The position numbers and the translations under genes are program-made. Below, in pieces: positions 1-11,499 of a stretch of 64,000 nucleotides of DNA (its first letter is position 1; each line of letters starts with the position of its first letter). Below the pieces are notes generated by a model that did not search any database, was not told the DNA's origin, and saw only the letters and a list, made by a program, of their open reading frames with translations. Origin of the DNA: Forficula auricularia (taxonomy: Eukaryota; Arthropoda; Insecta; Dermaptera; Forficulidae); NCBI GenBank assembly GCA_024734495.1, contig JALMQS010000828.1, positions 2,095,101-2,159,100 on the forward strand, written 5' to 3'.

Positions 1-900
1 TATATGGTACCTTCTCCTTAGTATGATTATAGCAAAGTCAACATTACTTTATTTAAAATTAGAACGATTTTTCGCTAGTGACTTTTTGAATAAATCAAAG
101 AGTGTGTTCTCTGCTAGATGTAAATATAGGTATTAAATACTATAGGGTCTTTCAAAAGTCGGGTCTAGATGTTTTTTAAAAATAAAACATGTAAATACTT
201 TGATTTTTCTGATGTTTTTTATTTTTATAAAAATATGGCTTTTAACAATTATATGTGAAAAATAAATCATTTAAATTTGTCCAACACGAGCAAGCCTAGA
301 TGTTTAAATAAACAAAAACAACAACAGGCTCTCATACGATCATATAAATTTTGAAGGACGCGTTCACACATTTCAGCATCAAGTTTATCAATTTCGACCC
401 CAATGTTTTTTTTCAGCTGTGCAATTGTTGTTGAGCTTCCTTGGATTTAAGGATTTTTTTTAGTATTGATTCTATCAGAAAATGCTTTTATTCATAAAAT
501 CACCTGCTTGTTCTGAAAATAATATTCTTACTAAAAATATATGTTTTATGTAGGTGCAAAATGGCCGCGTATGTTGTTAATCTAGTAATCGTCGAAAAGG
601 AATAATTATTTTAATTCATTAGGCATAATAACAAATAGAAAAATATCGAACTAACATAGTTAGTAGATCTATGGCACACTTCTCTAAGATTCTTACCTGT
701 TCCAACAGACCAAGGCATATTTCCTGTACCATCGGTTTCAAGATGTAATCTTGAGAAAAATTATAGAAAACACTTATACAGATAGAGGACATGACCTTTC
801 TTTCGTGTATCTGATGAGAATGTATTGATAGAAGATTGAGATTAAAAGGACATGTTTGACGTGACAAGGGATGCAAACAACACGACTACATTTTACTTAG
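1..900. other. AT-rich non-coding sequence
   Basis: No gene is seen. Frames are short and stop-rich on both strands. Bases 90-120 hold a weak match to the motif that opens several fold-back repeats further along (AGAGTGTG followed by TCTGCT), so old repeat debris is likely. Confidence 0.5.
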
Positions 901-993
901 GGAAAGTGGTGTAGGTTTTAGGTGAAACATGATATTAATTAATAAAGTAAAGGGTAGTGAAACTACACACCCTTTGCTTTATTAATTAACACG
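901..993 (+). repeat. Truncated fold-back repeat, family F3
   Basis: The left part (GTAGGTTTTAGGTGAAACAT) and the right part (ACTACACACCCTTTGCTTTA) match the two ends of the full element at 18861-19048. Here the middle, which in the full copy carries the hammerhead-like core, is deleted, leaving a short dyad around AATAAAGTAAAGGG and CCCTTTGCTTTATT. It is a decayed copy. Confidence 0.6.
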
Positions 994-1542
994 ACTACAA
1001 TTAGGACGGCTGTAATAAGAAGTCTCCAGCAATTATTATATTATGAAAACTCACTCCTACAAAAACAACTGATACGGACGATAATAGACTAAGAAAAGAG
1101 GGAATTCCTTAACAAATAATTAGAATTCATTTCTATGTTATTATTAGAATTTATTCATAATTTTAGAATATATGGTAAGTATTTGATAATTGAATGTTTT
1201 ATAGAGTAATGAAAGTTGTTTGAAAAATTTTGTCGTGAAATTTCCAATCAGAAAAGGAGAAAAATTTGAATATATACTTTTTTTTACAGAACCATTGAAA
1301 AGATATAAAAGAGAAAATTACAAATTATAAGCTACACACAAATTAGCTCACTATTTGCATACAGCTTAGAGAAAATATTGTTTTCAGAATAAGCATTAAT
1401 TTTAAGAAGAATATTTTTTATCATAAAATTAATTATTTAGAAGGCTTTCTCAGAATATCTAGTGAATTACCAATATTCAGATCCGAACAAGATTTAATTA
1501 AGGCTTAATGCTCAAATAAGAAACATAATAATATGTATTTAT

Positions 1543-3204
1543 CAGTGGCGGGCGGTGACTTTTCAGCCAGGGGATGCTGTCCAAAAATAGACCTTTTATT
1601 TAATTCTTCGCTCCTTTTTGCAAAATTTATTGATAACGGCATCATATCATTTTTCGTTATTTTTTCCAAAGTTAACATTAGATTTTTTATCAATTGATAT
1701 TTAAACAGAGCGAATAATCACTATTCAATTAATCTTATTCTGGTGATGTTTCAATTCTTTTCATAGTTGACGCGCTCGTAGAAGGCATAATGTAAATTAA
1801 ATGTATTAAATCACGGATTAAAATAATTTTTTGATCATTGTGCTTTTAAATATCTGAAACCCAAAGTCAAAAAGTTATTTTGTATCGATACATAATACCT
1901 ACCTACTGATTAGATTTTGCAATATCTGGCCCAAATAATAGAAAATATTTTTTGAATATTCTATGAGATTTTAAGAGGATGTTATAGTATAGCCATAAAT
2001 AAACAATAATTAAATTTAAGTTTATAAATAATTACTAGGGCAGCTTTAGTGTACCGAGTCTTTATTATTAACTATTATTTAAAGTGCGGGCGAGCGATTC
2101 TTTCATTAGAATCTGGTTGATGAAAATAACTACAAAGAGCGCTGATATAATGATGATCTCTCTTTCTTTAGAACTAAGGTGTATTGCAAGGGTGACTAAT
2201 ACAAAAGTTCAAAAGTTCAAACCTGTTTCAGACTATTTGAGATTAATTTTTTAATTTCTATTAGTCTAGGAATGGCCCTTTGCACTCGGACCAAAACGAT
2301 GCTCGTTATATAGAGAGAGAATATTGGTACCGCGACATTTCAGCCCCCGACAAAACATCCCCCGACAAAATATACAAAGGACAAAATATCCCCCGGCATA
2401 ATATCTTCTGACAAAATATTCCCCAGTTTAAGAGAGAATACAAAAGAGACACCCTGCCCGACGATTGGCTGTTTGGTTTTCAATGTGTGTTTGATTAGGA
2501 AAAAATGGGAGCCCCAAACACACCCCGCCCGACGATTGCCTGGTTCGGTTTTCAATGTGTGTTTGATTAGAAAAAAAATGGGAGCCCGAAACACACCCCG
2601 CCCGAACTAAACTTTCGGAGGTTCGGTTAATATATATTAACCGAACTGGAGTCAATTTGCATTACTTATTAGATTCACGCGGGGAAGTGTTATTTTGTCA
2701 TGAGATATTTTGTCTGAAGGATATTTTGTCGAGGATATTTTGTCGGGGGATGTTTTGTCTGGGGCTGAAATGTCGCGGAATCGAGAATATTCAATTGGAC
2801 TTCATTAAAGCAAATTCTTTTACCTAAACATCTTTTAGTTCATCTTTCACGATTAATTTTTTTAATGCAATTTATAGATTTGAAATGAGTCATGGGATGA
2901 GTATATGTAAATTAGTTCACTTTTTAACCTCATAAAATCAAAGTATTTTCCACAAAATAGCTGAAGTGATTAAATTAGGAGATCTGGAATATTTTTTTCA
3001 TATTCTTTAAATTTGCTAACGTTAAAAAGCTCCATAAATTTTAAATTTTATATAACTTTAAATGAATTTGTTGTATAGTACTTATTGAAAATGTTTTTAA
3101 AATTTTACAAATTTTCAAATATAACACGGATTTTAAATACTCTTGATATTTTGGAATTTGCGGGATGAGCGGCATCCACAGTATCCATGAACCGCTCGCC
3201 ACTG
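1543..3204. mobile_element. hAT-like non-autonomous transposon
   Basis: The left end starts CAGTGGCGGGCGGTGA and the right end finishes with its imperfect inverse, CCGCTCGCCACTG. Flanks are GTATTTAT and ATATTTAT, an 8-bp duplication with one mismatch. CAGTGGCG ends plus 8-bp duplications are typical of hAT elements. No transposase frame is seen, so the 1.66 kb copy is a non-autonomous or decayed derivative. A second element (2326-2782) sits inside it. Confidence 0.65.
2326..2782. mobile_element. Mutator-like fold-back MITE nested in the hAT element
   Basis: Long terminal inverted repeats start GGTACCGCGACATTTCAGC on the left and read GATTCCGCGACATTTCAGC inverted on the right. Both continue into short repeated units of the form GACAAAATATCCCC. 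Perfect 9-bp flanks GAGAATATT (2317-2325 and 2783-2791) fit the Mutator/MULE superfamily. The centre holds two roughly 70-bp direct repeats (about 2440-2600) and a palindrome near 2625-2645. No protein-coding capacity is seen. Confidence 0.7.
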
Positions 3205-3212
3205 ATATTTAT

Positions 3213-3700
3213 GATAAGACTGAAGATAAAAGGCAAAGAAAGACTTTTAAATTATAGTCTAAAATAAATAAAAATTATATTATATAATATAGTTTGTGTG
3301 TATATTTAATCATGCAAATGACACACTTTTTGATATATTCTTATAAATTTACTTTATATCTCAACATTTTTAATTCTCTGAGAAATAAAAAAAAAAAAAA
3401 AAAAAAAAAAAATATTTAAATGAATAATTAACGTTTTATTCCTTAATAAAGTTTTTGGAAAAATATAATTTTCAAATTATATTATAAAATATTAAATAAA
3501 ATACGAATAAAGAGAATAAAATTTAGTTTTAAATTATATACCTAAATGAAAATAGAATTATCTAGTGAAATGTTGAATATTTTATTACATTTCGCACATT
3601 TCCTATTACAATTATAATTTATAAATAATATTAAAGAGTTATGTGATAAACCAATTTTGAAATGGTCTTTGTTTTTGCAATTTTTTACTATGTGCAAATT
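3213..3700. other. AT-rich non-coding, with an A26 tract
   Basis: No gene is seen. A pure poly(A) run occupies 3387-3412. It could be a LINE/SINE tail or simple sequence; no element upstream of it is recognisable. Confidence 0.5.
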
Positions 3701-3935
3701 TGCATCATCATCCATAATAGAATATTGAGTCCGAAGACTGGTTTGACTCAACCAATCGCCTCGACTCGACTCTAGCCCATGTCAACTCTTTCATTTTTCG
3801 GAATGATCCACATTTTATATTCTTCAAAATCTGGGGAAAATATTCAATTCTTGGTCTTCCTCTACCCCTTTACTTTCCTTCTTCAATTTCCTGAATATTC
3901 ATCAGTAGTCCTCTTAGTCTCAGTAATATTATGTT
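3701..3935 (-). pseudogene. LINE 3' fragment (RT C-terminus, GAT-repeat tail)
   Basis: The minus strand encodes the basic C-terminal tail of an RTE/CR1-type reverse transcriptase (RGRGRPRIEYFPQI, then a WARVESRRLVESNQS-like end), with an internal stop. It closes with a short TGGATGATGATG tail. The same C-terminus and tail occur at 49165-49733 on the + strand, so both belong to one LINE family. This copy is 5'-truncated and dead. Confidence 0.65.
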
Positions 3936-3944
3936 TTCCACACA

Positions 3945-4725
3945 CATCTTCTCATCACAAAGTAATCCGTTTGAGGCTGGTGTGATGCAACCTGGGTAAG
4001 TGTCGAATTGAGATTAAAATGATCTCGAGACTTGGCATAGTTCTTTGAGGTAAAGTTTGTGATTCAGGAAAAGGCAACTGCTTGTTTTCTAAGGTTGTGT
4101 GAATTGAGGAATTATTTAATACCCCTCCATCCGACAATCTCCCATTGCACCCTACGTCAATAAAAATTAATTTGTAATCGGCATTAGCCACTCCCATCGT
4201 GACAATGCTGTGCGAGTTTTTATAAATAAAATATAAGCTTCCACAATTCTTTGATGCCTGAATTATAATAGGTTTTTTCCATCAATAGCCTCGATACAGT
4301 ATGGGAAACTCCACTTGCATACAAACTGATCATCACAACCTTCGGATTCTTCAGCAGTGCTTGGAAACTGAAATACAAAAAATACATATATTGGCAGAAA
4401 CCATTAATCTATCATTATGAGGAATATCATTTTTTTAATTTCGTGTCCTACTTAGAAATGAAATTTTTACCATTTCGAAATGCACCGCAGACATTCGTAT
4501 GAAATTTTTAAGCTGTTGAGGTTCCTTCATCTTCAATTCTTTCACTACTGTTGAGCAAGATCCTAAATGACCTCGCCGATTCACCCATTGCCTGACCCAA
4601 CACTGTCTTTTTTTTATTTTTCTTCGTTTTTGAAAAAGTTTATATGCAATAAGTGCCTGACTATCATCCATGAAGGCACTCTCGATTTTCACACACAGCT
4701 CTGTCGGTTTCTCTCTCAAGTCGAT
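3945..4725 (-). pseudogene. PIF/Harbinger transposase (HARBI1-like) remnant
   Basis: Three minus-strand pieces, in order, resemble a Harbinger transposase. The N-terminal piece (4719-4435) has the RRxxWVRxWVNRR block followed by ELKMKEPQQLKNFIRMS. The middle piece (about 4370-4200) carries the catalytic block around EAIDGKKPIIIQA and GSLYFIYKNSHSI. The third (4197-3955) has IFIDVGCNGRLSDGGVLNNS with the second catalytic aspartate. Stops and frameshifts separate the pieces, so no functional enzyme can be made. Harbinger transposases act with a Myb-like partner on TWA sites; no partner is visible here. Confidence 0.7.
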
Positions 4726-6690
4726 ACGGAACTGACTCTGGTCTCTCGTATTCTAGTCTCAGAGCCTCTCCGGAGGTCTCCAGTGACCGTGATTAATCTC
4801 ATATGGACAAGGATTCTGAGATGAATCTCGTGACTTAGTCTCTGGATTTATCTCAAGTGGGCGCGTACCTTTTTATTTACTTATAGAAAAGGTTTTCAAT
4901 AGCGTCTGCAACAGGAATCAAAATAAAAGTAACATATATTCGTATATTAGCTCTGCTACTTGGAAATTTAAAAACGTTGTGAGATTGATTTTATAAAAGA
5001 ATTGTATTCATTTATATAATAGGATTTTAAAATGACCATTAACCTTACCTACACTTCACACAGGATGATGGACTAAATTATTTTCATCAGATTTTTCATC
5101 AGTCATTCAAAATAAATATTTTATAGCAACCAAAATAATTTTCGTTGCAATTTTATATAATAAAATATATTTTGAATTTTTAAATCAATAGGATGTAAAG
5201 TCAGAGGAGGGGAAACCATTTCAAGCAACTTTGCAGACTACTAGCGATGGAGTAGAGTGTCAAAATAAAATTTACCTAATAATATATTTTTAATATAATA
5301 ATGGATTAAAAAATATATATTTTCTATGATTTTGGGCTGCCAGAATACTTTTTTATCAGTCTTTGTTTGGTTAGATTGTATTTTTTAAATATGACTTTTG
5401 ATCTATCTGCACATCATCAAAATCCCATCACTTGTTAATTTTAAAGTATCAATAGCTTTAATATTTTGAATAAGCTTTAGGTCAGTTACAGATGAAATAC
5501 ACAGTATTTGACAATGAAGTCTCATAATCATAAGACTTCCATTTTTTATCATTTTTGGTATCTAAAAATCCATTTGTTAGACTCGAGAGGCCTTAAAGTC
5601 TGAAGATGTGCAAAAATTGTTTTTGTCCTGTCTATTCCAATATTTTCCCATACTAATATGGTAATCAAAAAATACGATAAATTCGAAAAGTAAAATCCCC
5701 TTATGTTGGCACATAGTAATTATTGCGGATTCAAACGATATATTATACTATATTATATTTATACTATAATAAATCCTAAATGTATTATTATAATCTGTAT
5801 TACAATGAAATCATGATTTTTTTTGTAAAAGTTTTTTTAAACCAACACTATATATTTTACTGATATTATATTATTTTTAGAATTTTATATAGAAATCAAT
5901 CCACACAAGGATTCTTCTTTTAAGACATTATATTATTATCTAAGAGAGAAAATGAGATAGAAAGTAGAGTGAGTGAAATGTACAATGTATATATATTATG
6001 TGCCAAAAATTATTGAATGCATTTAAGTGTATATAGTAAATTTATGGACGATTTTTGTGCATTTCTAGTTTTTTGTTTTTACAAGGAAATAGTATGTTGT
6101 ATGTAAAGTTATAAATGATTTTAGCAAAGGACAAATATCAAATAAAGAAAAATATTATTAGAATTTATGTAAAATGTGACTTTATTTATTATATATTTTT
6201 CCTATAACTCTAATGTAAAATTATATTTTTCCTTAGTTTAAAATGATTTCTGATATTGAACAAATGTCGATTTTATTCCTAGAAAGTTCAGAGCACCTCT
6301 TATGATTTATTATTCCGGGATCTGGGGTTCCCAGTGGCGGATTTCAACTATTTTTTGGGCCCTATGCAAAATTTTTATCAGGACTGTTGTAAGGCAAGTT
6401 CAGCGCGTTCGTCGGAACCCGGGCTCGCGTTTTGTGAGGCCCCGTGGTCCACGAAAATTACCCAAATACCGATTTTGATTAACTTTTTACAGAATGATGA
6501 TACCATTAGAATCCAGTCATAAAGTGCTAGAGCTACTCTTTTATTAATTTAATCCAATAATAATTAATAGAAGATCATTATTGGTTTCTTAAAAAATTCA
6601 TCCAAATTAGAACTTTTTGAAATAACAATTTTTTTCTAAACATAATAAATGAATAATTTTTCCATTTTATTTCCAAATAGACGAACTAAT
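4726..6690. other. AT-rich intergenic sequence; possible hAT end near 6333
   Basis: No gene is recognised in this stretch. CAGTGGCGGATTT at 6333, followed by a GC-richer segment to about 6450, resembles one end of a hAT element, but no partner end is seen. The rest is low-complexity AT-rich sequence. Confidence 0.4.
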
Positions 6691-6709
6691 AAATTCGTTG
6701 AAAAGTTTT

Positions 6710-6812
6710 TATTATGCCGAGTGTAGCAGAGTTGTTGAATCATAAAGAGAAACGAAGAGGTTGTCCTTAGCTTGATCAAGCAGATGACAACCTCTTTGTT
6801 TTTGTTTATGAA
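6710..6812. repeat. Short inverted repeat, family F1 end sequence
   Basis: GCCGAGTGTAGCAGAGTTG and the dyad AAGAGGTTGTCCTTAGCTTG / GACAACCTCTTTG match the ends of the F1 fold-back at 8040-8940. The ribozyme-like cores are absent, so this is a remnant. Confidence 0.5.
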
Positions 6813-6954
6813 TAAATTTGAGTTTATCAAATAAATTTATTTCATCGGTCCATTTTATAATCATATCTTTTTTTACTGTTCAATCAAATATAAAAAATAT
6901 TAAAAATAACCAAGAAAAATATTAGTCATGCAAAAAAATGTAAGTATATATATT

Positions 6955-7600
6955 TTCGCGAAATGTTTTCAGGTATAAATAAAGCTAAAATTTAGTAAAG
7001 TGTAATGTGAAAATAAATAGATTCGAATCGAGTTTCATTAGATAAAATTATTTAAGATTGGCAATTTATACTCACAGGAAATATTTTCAGATATAAAGCT
7101 AAAATTTGGCGCATTAAAATGCAAAAATACATAGTTGCATACCAAGTTTCAGCTTATTAAATAAAACCATTCTATATTGACAATTCATATTCTCGGGAAA
7201 GATTTTCAGATATATAACTAAAATTTGGTGCATTGTAACATAGTTGCTTACCAATTTTCAGCTCATTAACTAAAATTATTTAAGATTGTCATTTTGTACT
7301 TTCAGGAAACATTTTCAAATATAAGATTATAACATTGTAATGTGAAAATACATATTTGAGTACCAATTTTCAGCTCAATAAATAAAAACTTTCAAGGTTG
7401 GTATTTTGTACTCTCAGGAAACGTTTTAATGTAAAAAGGTAAAATTTAGTGCATTGTAACATAGTTCCGTACCAATTTTCAGTTCATTAACTAAAAGCAT
7501 TCAAGATTGGCATTTTATATTTTCAGGTATAAGATAAAAATTTGGTGCATTGCAATGTGAAAATACATATTTGCGTACCAATTGTCAGCTCATTTGGTAT
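6955..7600. repeat. Degenerate tandem array, about 125-bp unit, 5 copies
   Basis: The phrases TTTTCAGATATAAAGCTAAA, ATTTGGTGCATTGTAA, CATAGTTGCTTACCAA and TTTCAGCTCATTA recur about every 110-130 bases, with many substitutions and small indels. No coding frame persists across units. Similar arrays are often found inside Helitrons and satellites. Confidence 0.6.
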
Positions 7601-7830
7601 AACTAAAATCATGTATATCATAGGAAAATAATTTGTATCTTAAATAGGTATCAATAATTTTTTTTTTACTTAATTGATATTTTTTCATCAGAGAAAATGA
7701 ATTAATTCGAAATATTAGAGAAAACATTTTTTTGCAAACAAATCCGCCAATACGTCTCAACTTGTCCATGCGTGTGTCGTTTGAAATAGTCTCGAATTTT
7801 CATCATTTAAAATCTTTTAAATTATTGTAA

Positions 7831-8035
7831 TCTATATACCTATATAAAATTAAGGTTTTGTCTGTACATTGCTCCAAATCACGCCAAATTTTGGTTGCAC
7901 AATTTTCAAGCAAAGTTATGAACGAAAACACCCTCAACAAAATTCCTGTCTGTTTCAGCGGTTTACGAAAAGTTGCTCACGATTCACGTAAAAAAGGCTG
8001 AAGGGATTGTTATGAAAACAAGAATATTTGTTATC
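7831..8035 (+). mobile_element. Helitron 5'-end fragment
   Basis: Starts TCTATATACCTATATAAAAT, preceded by A, then continues AAGGTTTTGTCTGTACATTG. This matches the 5' end of the complete Helitron at 41648-42799. No 3' hairpin/CTAG end follows, because the F1 fold-back begins at about 8040. It is a 5' fragment only. Confidence 0.6.
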
Positions 8036-8189
8036 TGAATAATTGAAAATTTTTGTTTTGCCGTGAGTAGCAGAGCAGTCGTTGATTCACAAAGAGAAAT
8101 AAAGAGGTTATCCTCTGCTTGATGCAAATAAACATACACACATATATATCGAAATTATATATCTGTATATCTATATATATATATTATTT

Positions 8190-8241
8190 GTTTGAGACTA
8201 TAGTTTCGAAGACTTGGTTTTCATCATCAGTCTTTTTAATT
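8190..8241 (-). ncRNA. Hammerhead-ribozyme-like motif (F1, left arm)
   Basis: On the minus strand: CTGATGA, helix II GAAG/CTTC, GAAA, a self-complementary ACTATAGT helix III, then a GTC cleavage triplet. Helix I shows only two clear pairs next to the core, so activity is uncertain. Confidence 0.5.
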
Positions 8242-8275
8242 ATAAATATTGTTTTTCATGGAGTCAATAGCGTAT

Positions 8276-8661
8276 ACTTACTTACTTCCGATGGCCAAAT
8301 CGCCCTTGTAGAGCTTGAGCCTCTCGCGTAATGCCTCTCCATATCCCTCTATCCTGGGCCAATCCCTCCCATCCTACCCCCACGTCAAGCTCTCGCAGAT
8401 CTCTGACGACATTATCCAGCCATCTTTGTCTTGGTCTGCCTAGTGGTCTTCTTCCAGGCGGGTAGCTCTCGTGGAGGTTCTTTATGTCCCTGGTTTTGGG
8501 AGCACGATCCACATGACCGGCCCATTCTAGTCTTCTTTTCCTCACTACACTTGAGATATAATGCTGCTTTGTCATGTCTCTGACTTCTTCCTCGGATCTT
8601 CGTCTCCATTCACCAGAAGTTAGATCTTGAACAGGTCCACATAAATATATTCCTGAGAACT
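8276..8661 (-). pseudogene. LINE 3' fragment (RT C-terminus, TAAG-repeat tail)
   Basis: The minus strand encodes a typical LINE C-terminal tail: RRLEWAGHVDR, then RRPLGRPRQRWLDNVVRDL, ending GHRK. After the stop come (TAAG) repeats. Imperfect 13-bp flanks GTCAATAGCGTAT (8263-8275) and GTCAATAGCCTAT (8662-8674) mark target-primed integration into the loop of the F1 fold-back. It is 5'-truncated, and the same family occurs at 26783-27755. Confidence 0.8.
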
Positions 8662-8775
8662 GTCAATAGCCTATGGATATTGAAAAAAAAAAAATTTTGA
8701 TGTTTTCTTAGCTGGGAGCCAGTTAGAATTTCCAATATCCATACGGTAGTGACTCCATGAAAAACAATATTTATA

Positions 8776-8834
8776 ATTAAAAAAGACTGATGATGAAGCC
8801 AAGTCTTCGAAACTATAGTCTCAAATAAATAATA
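8776..8834 (+). ncRNA. Hammerhead-ribozyme-like motif (F1, right arm)
   Basis: CTGATGA at 8787-8793, helix II GAAG/CTTC, GAAA at 8809-8812, ACTATAGT, and GTC ending at 8820. The core bases match the hammerhead consensus; helix I is weak beyond two pairs, as in the left arm. Confidence 0.5.
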
Positions 8835-8944
8835 TATATATACAGATATATCATTTCGATATAGGTATATGTGTGTATGTTTATTTGCATCAAGCAGAGT
8901 GACAACTTCTTTGTTTCTCTTTGTGATATTTTTTTGTCCCCCAC

Positions 8945-9285
8945 TATACAAAAAATATAGTCTATTCTATACCATTTATGAGCTTCTTGTCACACAAATC
9001 CCATCCTCCTTTGAACAAAATTGAAAATTTTAGAAAAATTTGTTAAGGCCCAGTAAATGATGTTTCATAAAACATTGTTTACTTACTTTCACATACTACT
9101 CGTGTATCAATATCATTAAATGATAATCGATATATCGATGTTGTATTACATTCCTCTCTCGAGTAAAATTACATTTTAAAGTACTTATAACTTAACAGTA
9201 AGGATACTTTTTGAATTTTATTTATTTTTTGGTTTAATATACCTTATTTTTCTTATTTTTATTAAAATATTTTTTATAACAAAAA
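8945..9285. other. AT-rich non-coding
   Basis: No gene or repeat structure is recognised; the sequence is short-framed and AT-rich. Confidence 0.4.
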
Positions 9286-9289
9286 AAAA

Positions 9290-9675
9290 CAAAAAAAAAC
9301 CGACTTATAAAATATTAAATGCATCAAATAAGGTAATAAGAAGTCAAAAATAAAATGCACTAAAAAGTGTAAAATAATTATCTAATTTAGTTACAACTAA
9401 ACGATGAAATTGCTACATGAAATCACTTTTTGAAGTCGGTGCCAAAAATATACATTTTATGAATCGAACTAGACGGATCTTACTTAGTACGTTTGACGCG
9501 TAAGCTGGTTTGTTTAGCACCGACTTAAAAAAGTGATTTCATGTAGCAATTTCATCGTTTAGTTGTAACTAAATTAGATAATTATTTTATACTTTTTAGT
9601 GCATTTTATTTTATTTTTGACTTCTTATTATTTTATTTGATGCATTTAATATTTTTGATGTCGGATTTATTTTTT
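9290..9675. repeat. 'CCGACTTC' fold-back MITE (family P)
   Basis: A near-perfect hairpin. The left arm reads ACCGACTTATAAAATATTAA, then ACTAAACGATGAAATT and CACTTTTTGAAGTCGGTGCC; the right arm is its inverse. The centre carries ACGGATCTTACTTAGTACGT. Other copies occur at about 18030, 18790, 24720, 25130, 26010 and 52070. It has no coding capacity. Confidence 0.75.
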
Positions 9676-9780
9676 TTATAAAAATTATTTTTTTGTATAT
9701 AGAATCTTTATTTAATGAAAATTATCTGAGATAGCTTGATGATTATATTATATCATAAAGAAAACATTTATGAGGCTAAT

Positions 9781-9894
9781 CTCTCAAATCAGGGGAGGTG
9801 ACTTAAGGAGCAGATAGTCAACTGCAGGTATTAATTTCAGAAGCTCAGTCGACTGATCACACTCTTGATCTCCATTGCACTTGGGCTTTTAAAG
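9781..9894 (+). other. Candidate non-coding 5' UTR exon, SDR copy A
   Basis: The segment is conserved with copy B and ends at a strong donor, AAAG|GTGAGTTC. The matching acceptor is TATTTTTAG at 11086, giving a leader exon from 11087 up to the ATG at 11209. The true transcription start is not known, so the left edge is approximate. Confidence 0.5.
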
Positions 9895-10176
9895 GTGAGT
9901 TCAATTTTTCCACTTTTCCATTACTTCTACATTTCAAATTTATTTATTTTACTTTATTTTGCTTATTTATTTAGATTCATTTTTCAATTTAATTTAATTT
10001 TTTTTAATTTTTCATTTTATTTCATTATGGCCCCGAAAAAAAGCAATTTTCCGATATGAACTACTATATTTACCATATAACTAATTTTTCACATTTCTTT
10101 TTTTTTAATTTAAAAATATTATTTTTGTCAAGTGTAGCAGATTTGTAGATTTTGTAGGAATAAATCAAAGAATAAG

Positions 10177-10720
10177 CCCAAGAAGCCAGAAAATGCAATT
10201 TTAAAATAAGAATTTGCACAAAGGCAGTAGAAATTTGCTTTAATAAAATAATGGCACAAAGCCCGCATTTATTATCTTTTCGTTACAATTTCTTCGTACA
10301 CTTTAAATACAACGTATATAAGATTACTTCTTCGCTCCAGAGAGCCAGAACATAGAGACATATTGTCTCCCTATTAAATCTTTTCCAGGCAATCGCCTTG
10401 GAGAGTTGACTCCTTTGACTCCTGTTCAGAACTGATTTTCCGTCGAGGGGTCGCTGCCTTTATAAGCCTGTCTGCTCTAATTAGCGATTAACTGATTGGT
10501 TAATTGGCCACGCCTCGCGGATGACGTATGCGTAAATATTCTCGTTTCGCGGCTCGGGATTATAAAAGGGGCGTGTCCCTGCAGTCTACCTGTCAGTCGA
10601 TCAAAAACTCTCAACCAGTAAACACCAATCGCCTTTCTCAAGATGAAAATGAATCTTTATTTTTTACTTTTTTAAAAATCATTTTATATTGAATGGAGTA
10701 GAGATTAAAATCATACATAT
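10177..10720 (-). mobile_element. Insertion specific to copy A, LTR-like, in the 5' UTR intron
   Basis: Copy B runs directly from AAGAATAAGCCC to TGTAACAATC, while copy A has about 540 GC-richer bases between them. On the minus strand there is a TATAAAGGCAGCG box and, further on, AATAAATGCGGGC, the order expected of a promoter and poly(A) signal in a solo LTR. On the plus strand TATAAAAGGGGCG also resembles a TATA box. Clean TG..CA ends and a target duplication were not found, so the class is tentative. Confidence 0.4.
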
Positions 10721-10789
10721 GTAACAATCTAAAAATCATTTTAAATTCAAAGTTTTTGTGCCTAGATATCAGAATTTTTATATACTGAA

Positions 10790-10925
10790 GGAGACAATAA
10801 AAGAGTGTGTCTTCTGCTGGAATTATACATTTAATTTATAATCCCAGCAGAAGACACTACTTATTAAACAATTTTTTGATTGTTAAATATATAAATTTAT
10901 TTCTATCAAAAAATGGACACACTCT
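10790..10925. repeat. F1 end-to-end inverted repeat without ribozyme core
   Basis: GAGTGTGTCTTCTGCTGGAA is followed within 10 bases by its inverse (CCAGCAGAAGACACTAC). The same hairpin, better preserved, is in copy B at 33599-33693. The insertion therefore predates the duplication. Confidence 0.6.
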
Positions 10926-11208
10926 TTGATTTATGTTTATAAATATTTTGTTTCATTCTCTGATCTTCATTTTCCCTTCAAATTTTAACTACAAAATTTC
11001 TGTCCTAATTATTCATACGATAGTTGTAGATCTATGTTTAATCACTCCTAAAGTTTTAAATTTTATTTATATGAATTTATTTTTAGGTTTCCCGGAAAGT
11101 GATGAATCCGCTTAATATTAATTAAGACTGATCAGGCGGACAGAAAACAGCATTGACAAATTATCATTCAAATTCTTGCTTAACTAGGAGAAGAAGAGAA
11201 AAGGCATA

Positions 11209-11270
11209 ATGGATATTGAAGGATCTAGGGCAATGATTACTGGAGGAGCATCGGGGATCGGCCTAGCAAT
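11209..11270 (+). CDS. SDR copy A, coding exon 1 (cut by the assembly gap)
   Basis: The start codon at 11209 opens a classical short-chain dehydrogenase N-terminus: MDIEGSRAMITGG, then the nucleotide-binding TGxxxGIG motif at residues 11-18. The ATG matches copy B exactly. The exon runs into 100 Ns after residue 20, and the last visible codons (GLA) already differ from copy B (GLE). Exons 2-5 are not present anywhere between the gap and the last exon at 15394, so they are either in unassembled sequence or deleted. The family oxidises hydroxyl groups using NAD(P); the substrate is unknown. Confidence 0.8.
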
Positions 11271-11370
11271 NNNNNNNNNNNNNNNNNNNNNNNNNNNNNN
11301 NNNNNNNNNNNNNNNNNNNNNNNNNNNNNNNNNNNNNNNNNNNNNNNNNNNNNNNNNNNNNNNNNNNNNN
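11271..11370. other. Assembly gap (100 N)
   Basis: Exactly 100 N characters, the usual placeholder for a gap of unknown size. It falls inside SDR copy A exon 1. By comparison with copy B, several kilobases including exons 2-5 could be missing. Confidence 1.
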
Positions 11371-11499
11371 AAGGATGGTATGACCTCTCTCTACCTCAGT
11401 TAATCTCTGCTTGTGAGAACTAAATAAATTTTTTTACAATTCTATGACTTTAGGATTTGATAAAATTTATAATTGATTTAATCATATAGGAGGAGAGAA

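Larger units (their letters stand above)
8040..8940. mobile_element. Fold-back element F1 with two hammerhead-like cores
   Basis: Arms 8090-8262 and 8736-8930 are inverted copies of each other. They share CAAAGAGAAA near the outside, TGCTTGATGCAAATAAAC, and GAGACTATAGTTTCGAAG / CTTCGAAACTATAGTCTC near the inside. A LINE fragment (8276-8661) was inserted between the arms later. Each arm holds a hammerhead-like core on the opposite strand. No protein is encoded. Confidence 0.65.

Noticed and set aside
10550..10640. Promoter of a gene (TATAAAAGGGGCG followed by an ATG)
   Set aside because: It lies in an insertion absent from copy B and no coding sequence follows; more likely part of an LTR-like element.
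10930..11115. Short open frame with hydrophobic residues upstream of SDR copy A
   Set aside because: It lies in the 5' UTR intron and crosses its acceptor; copy B does not preserve it.
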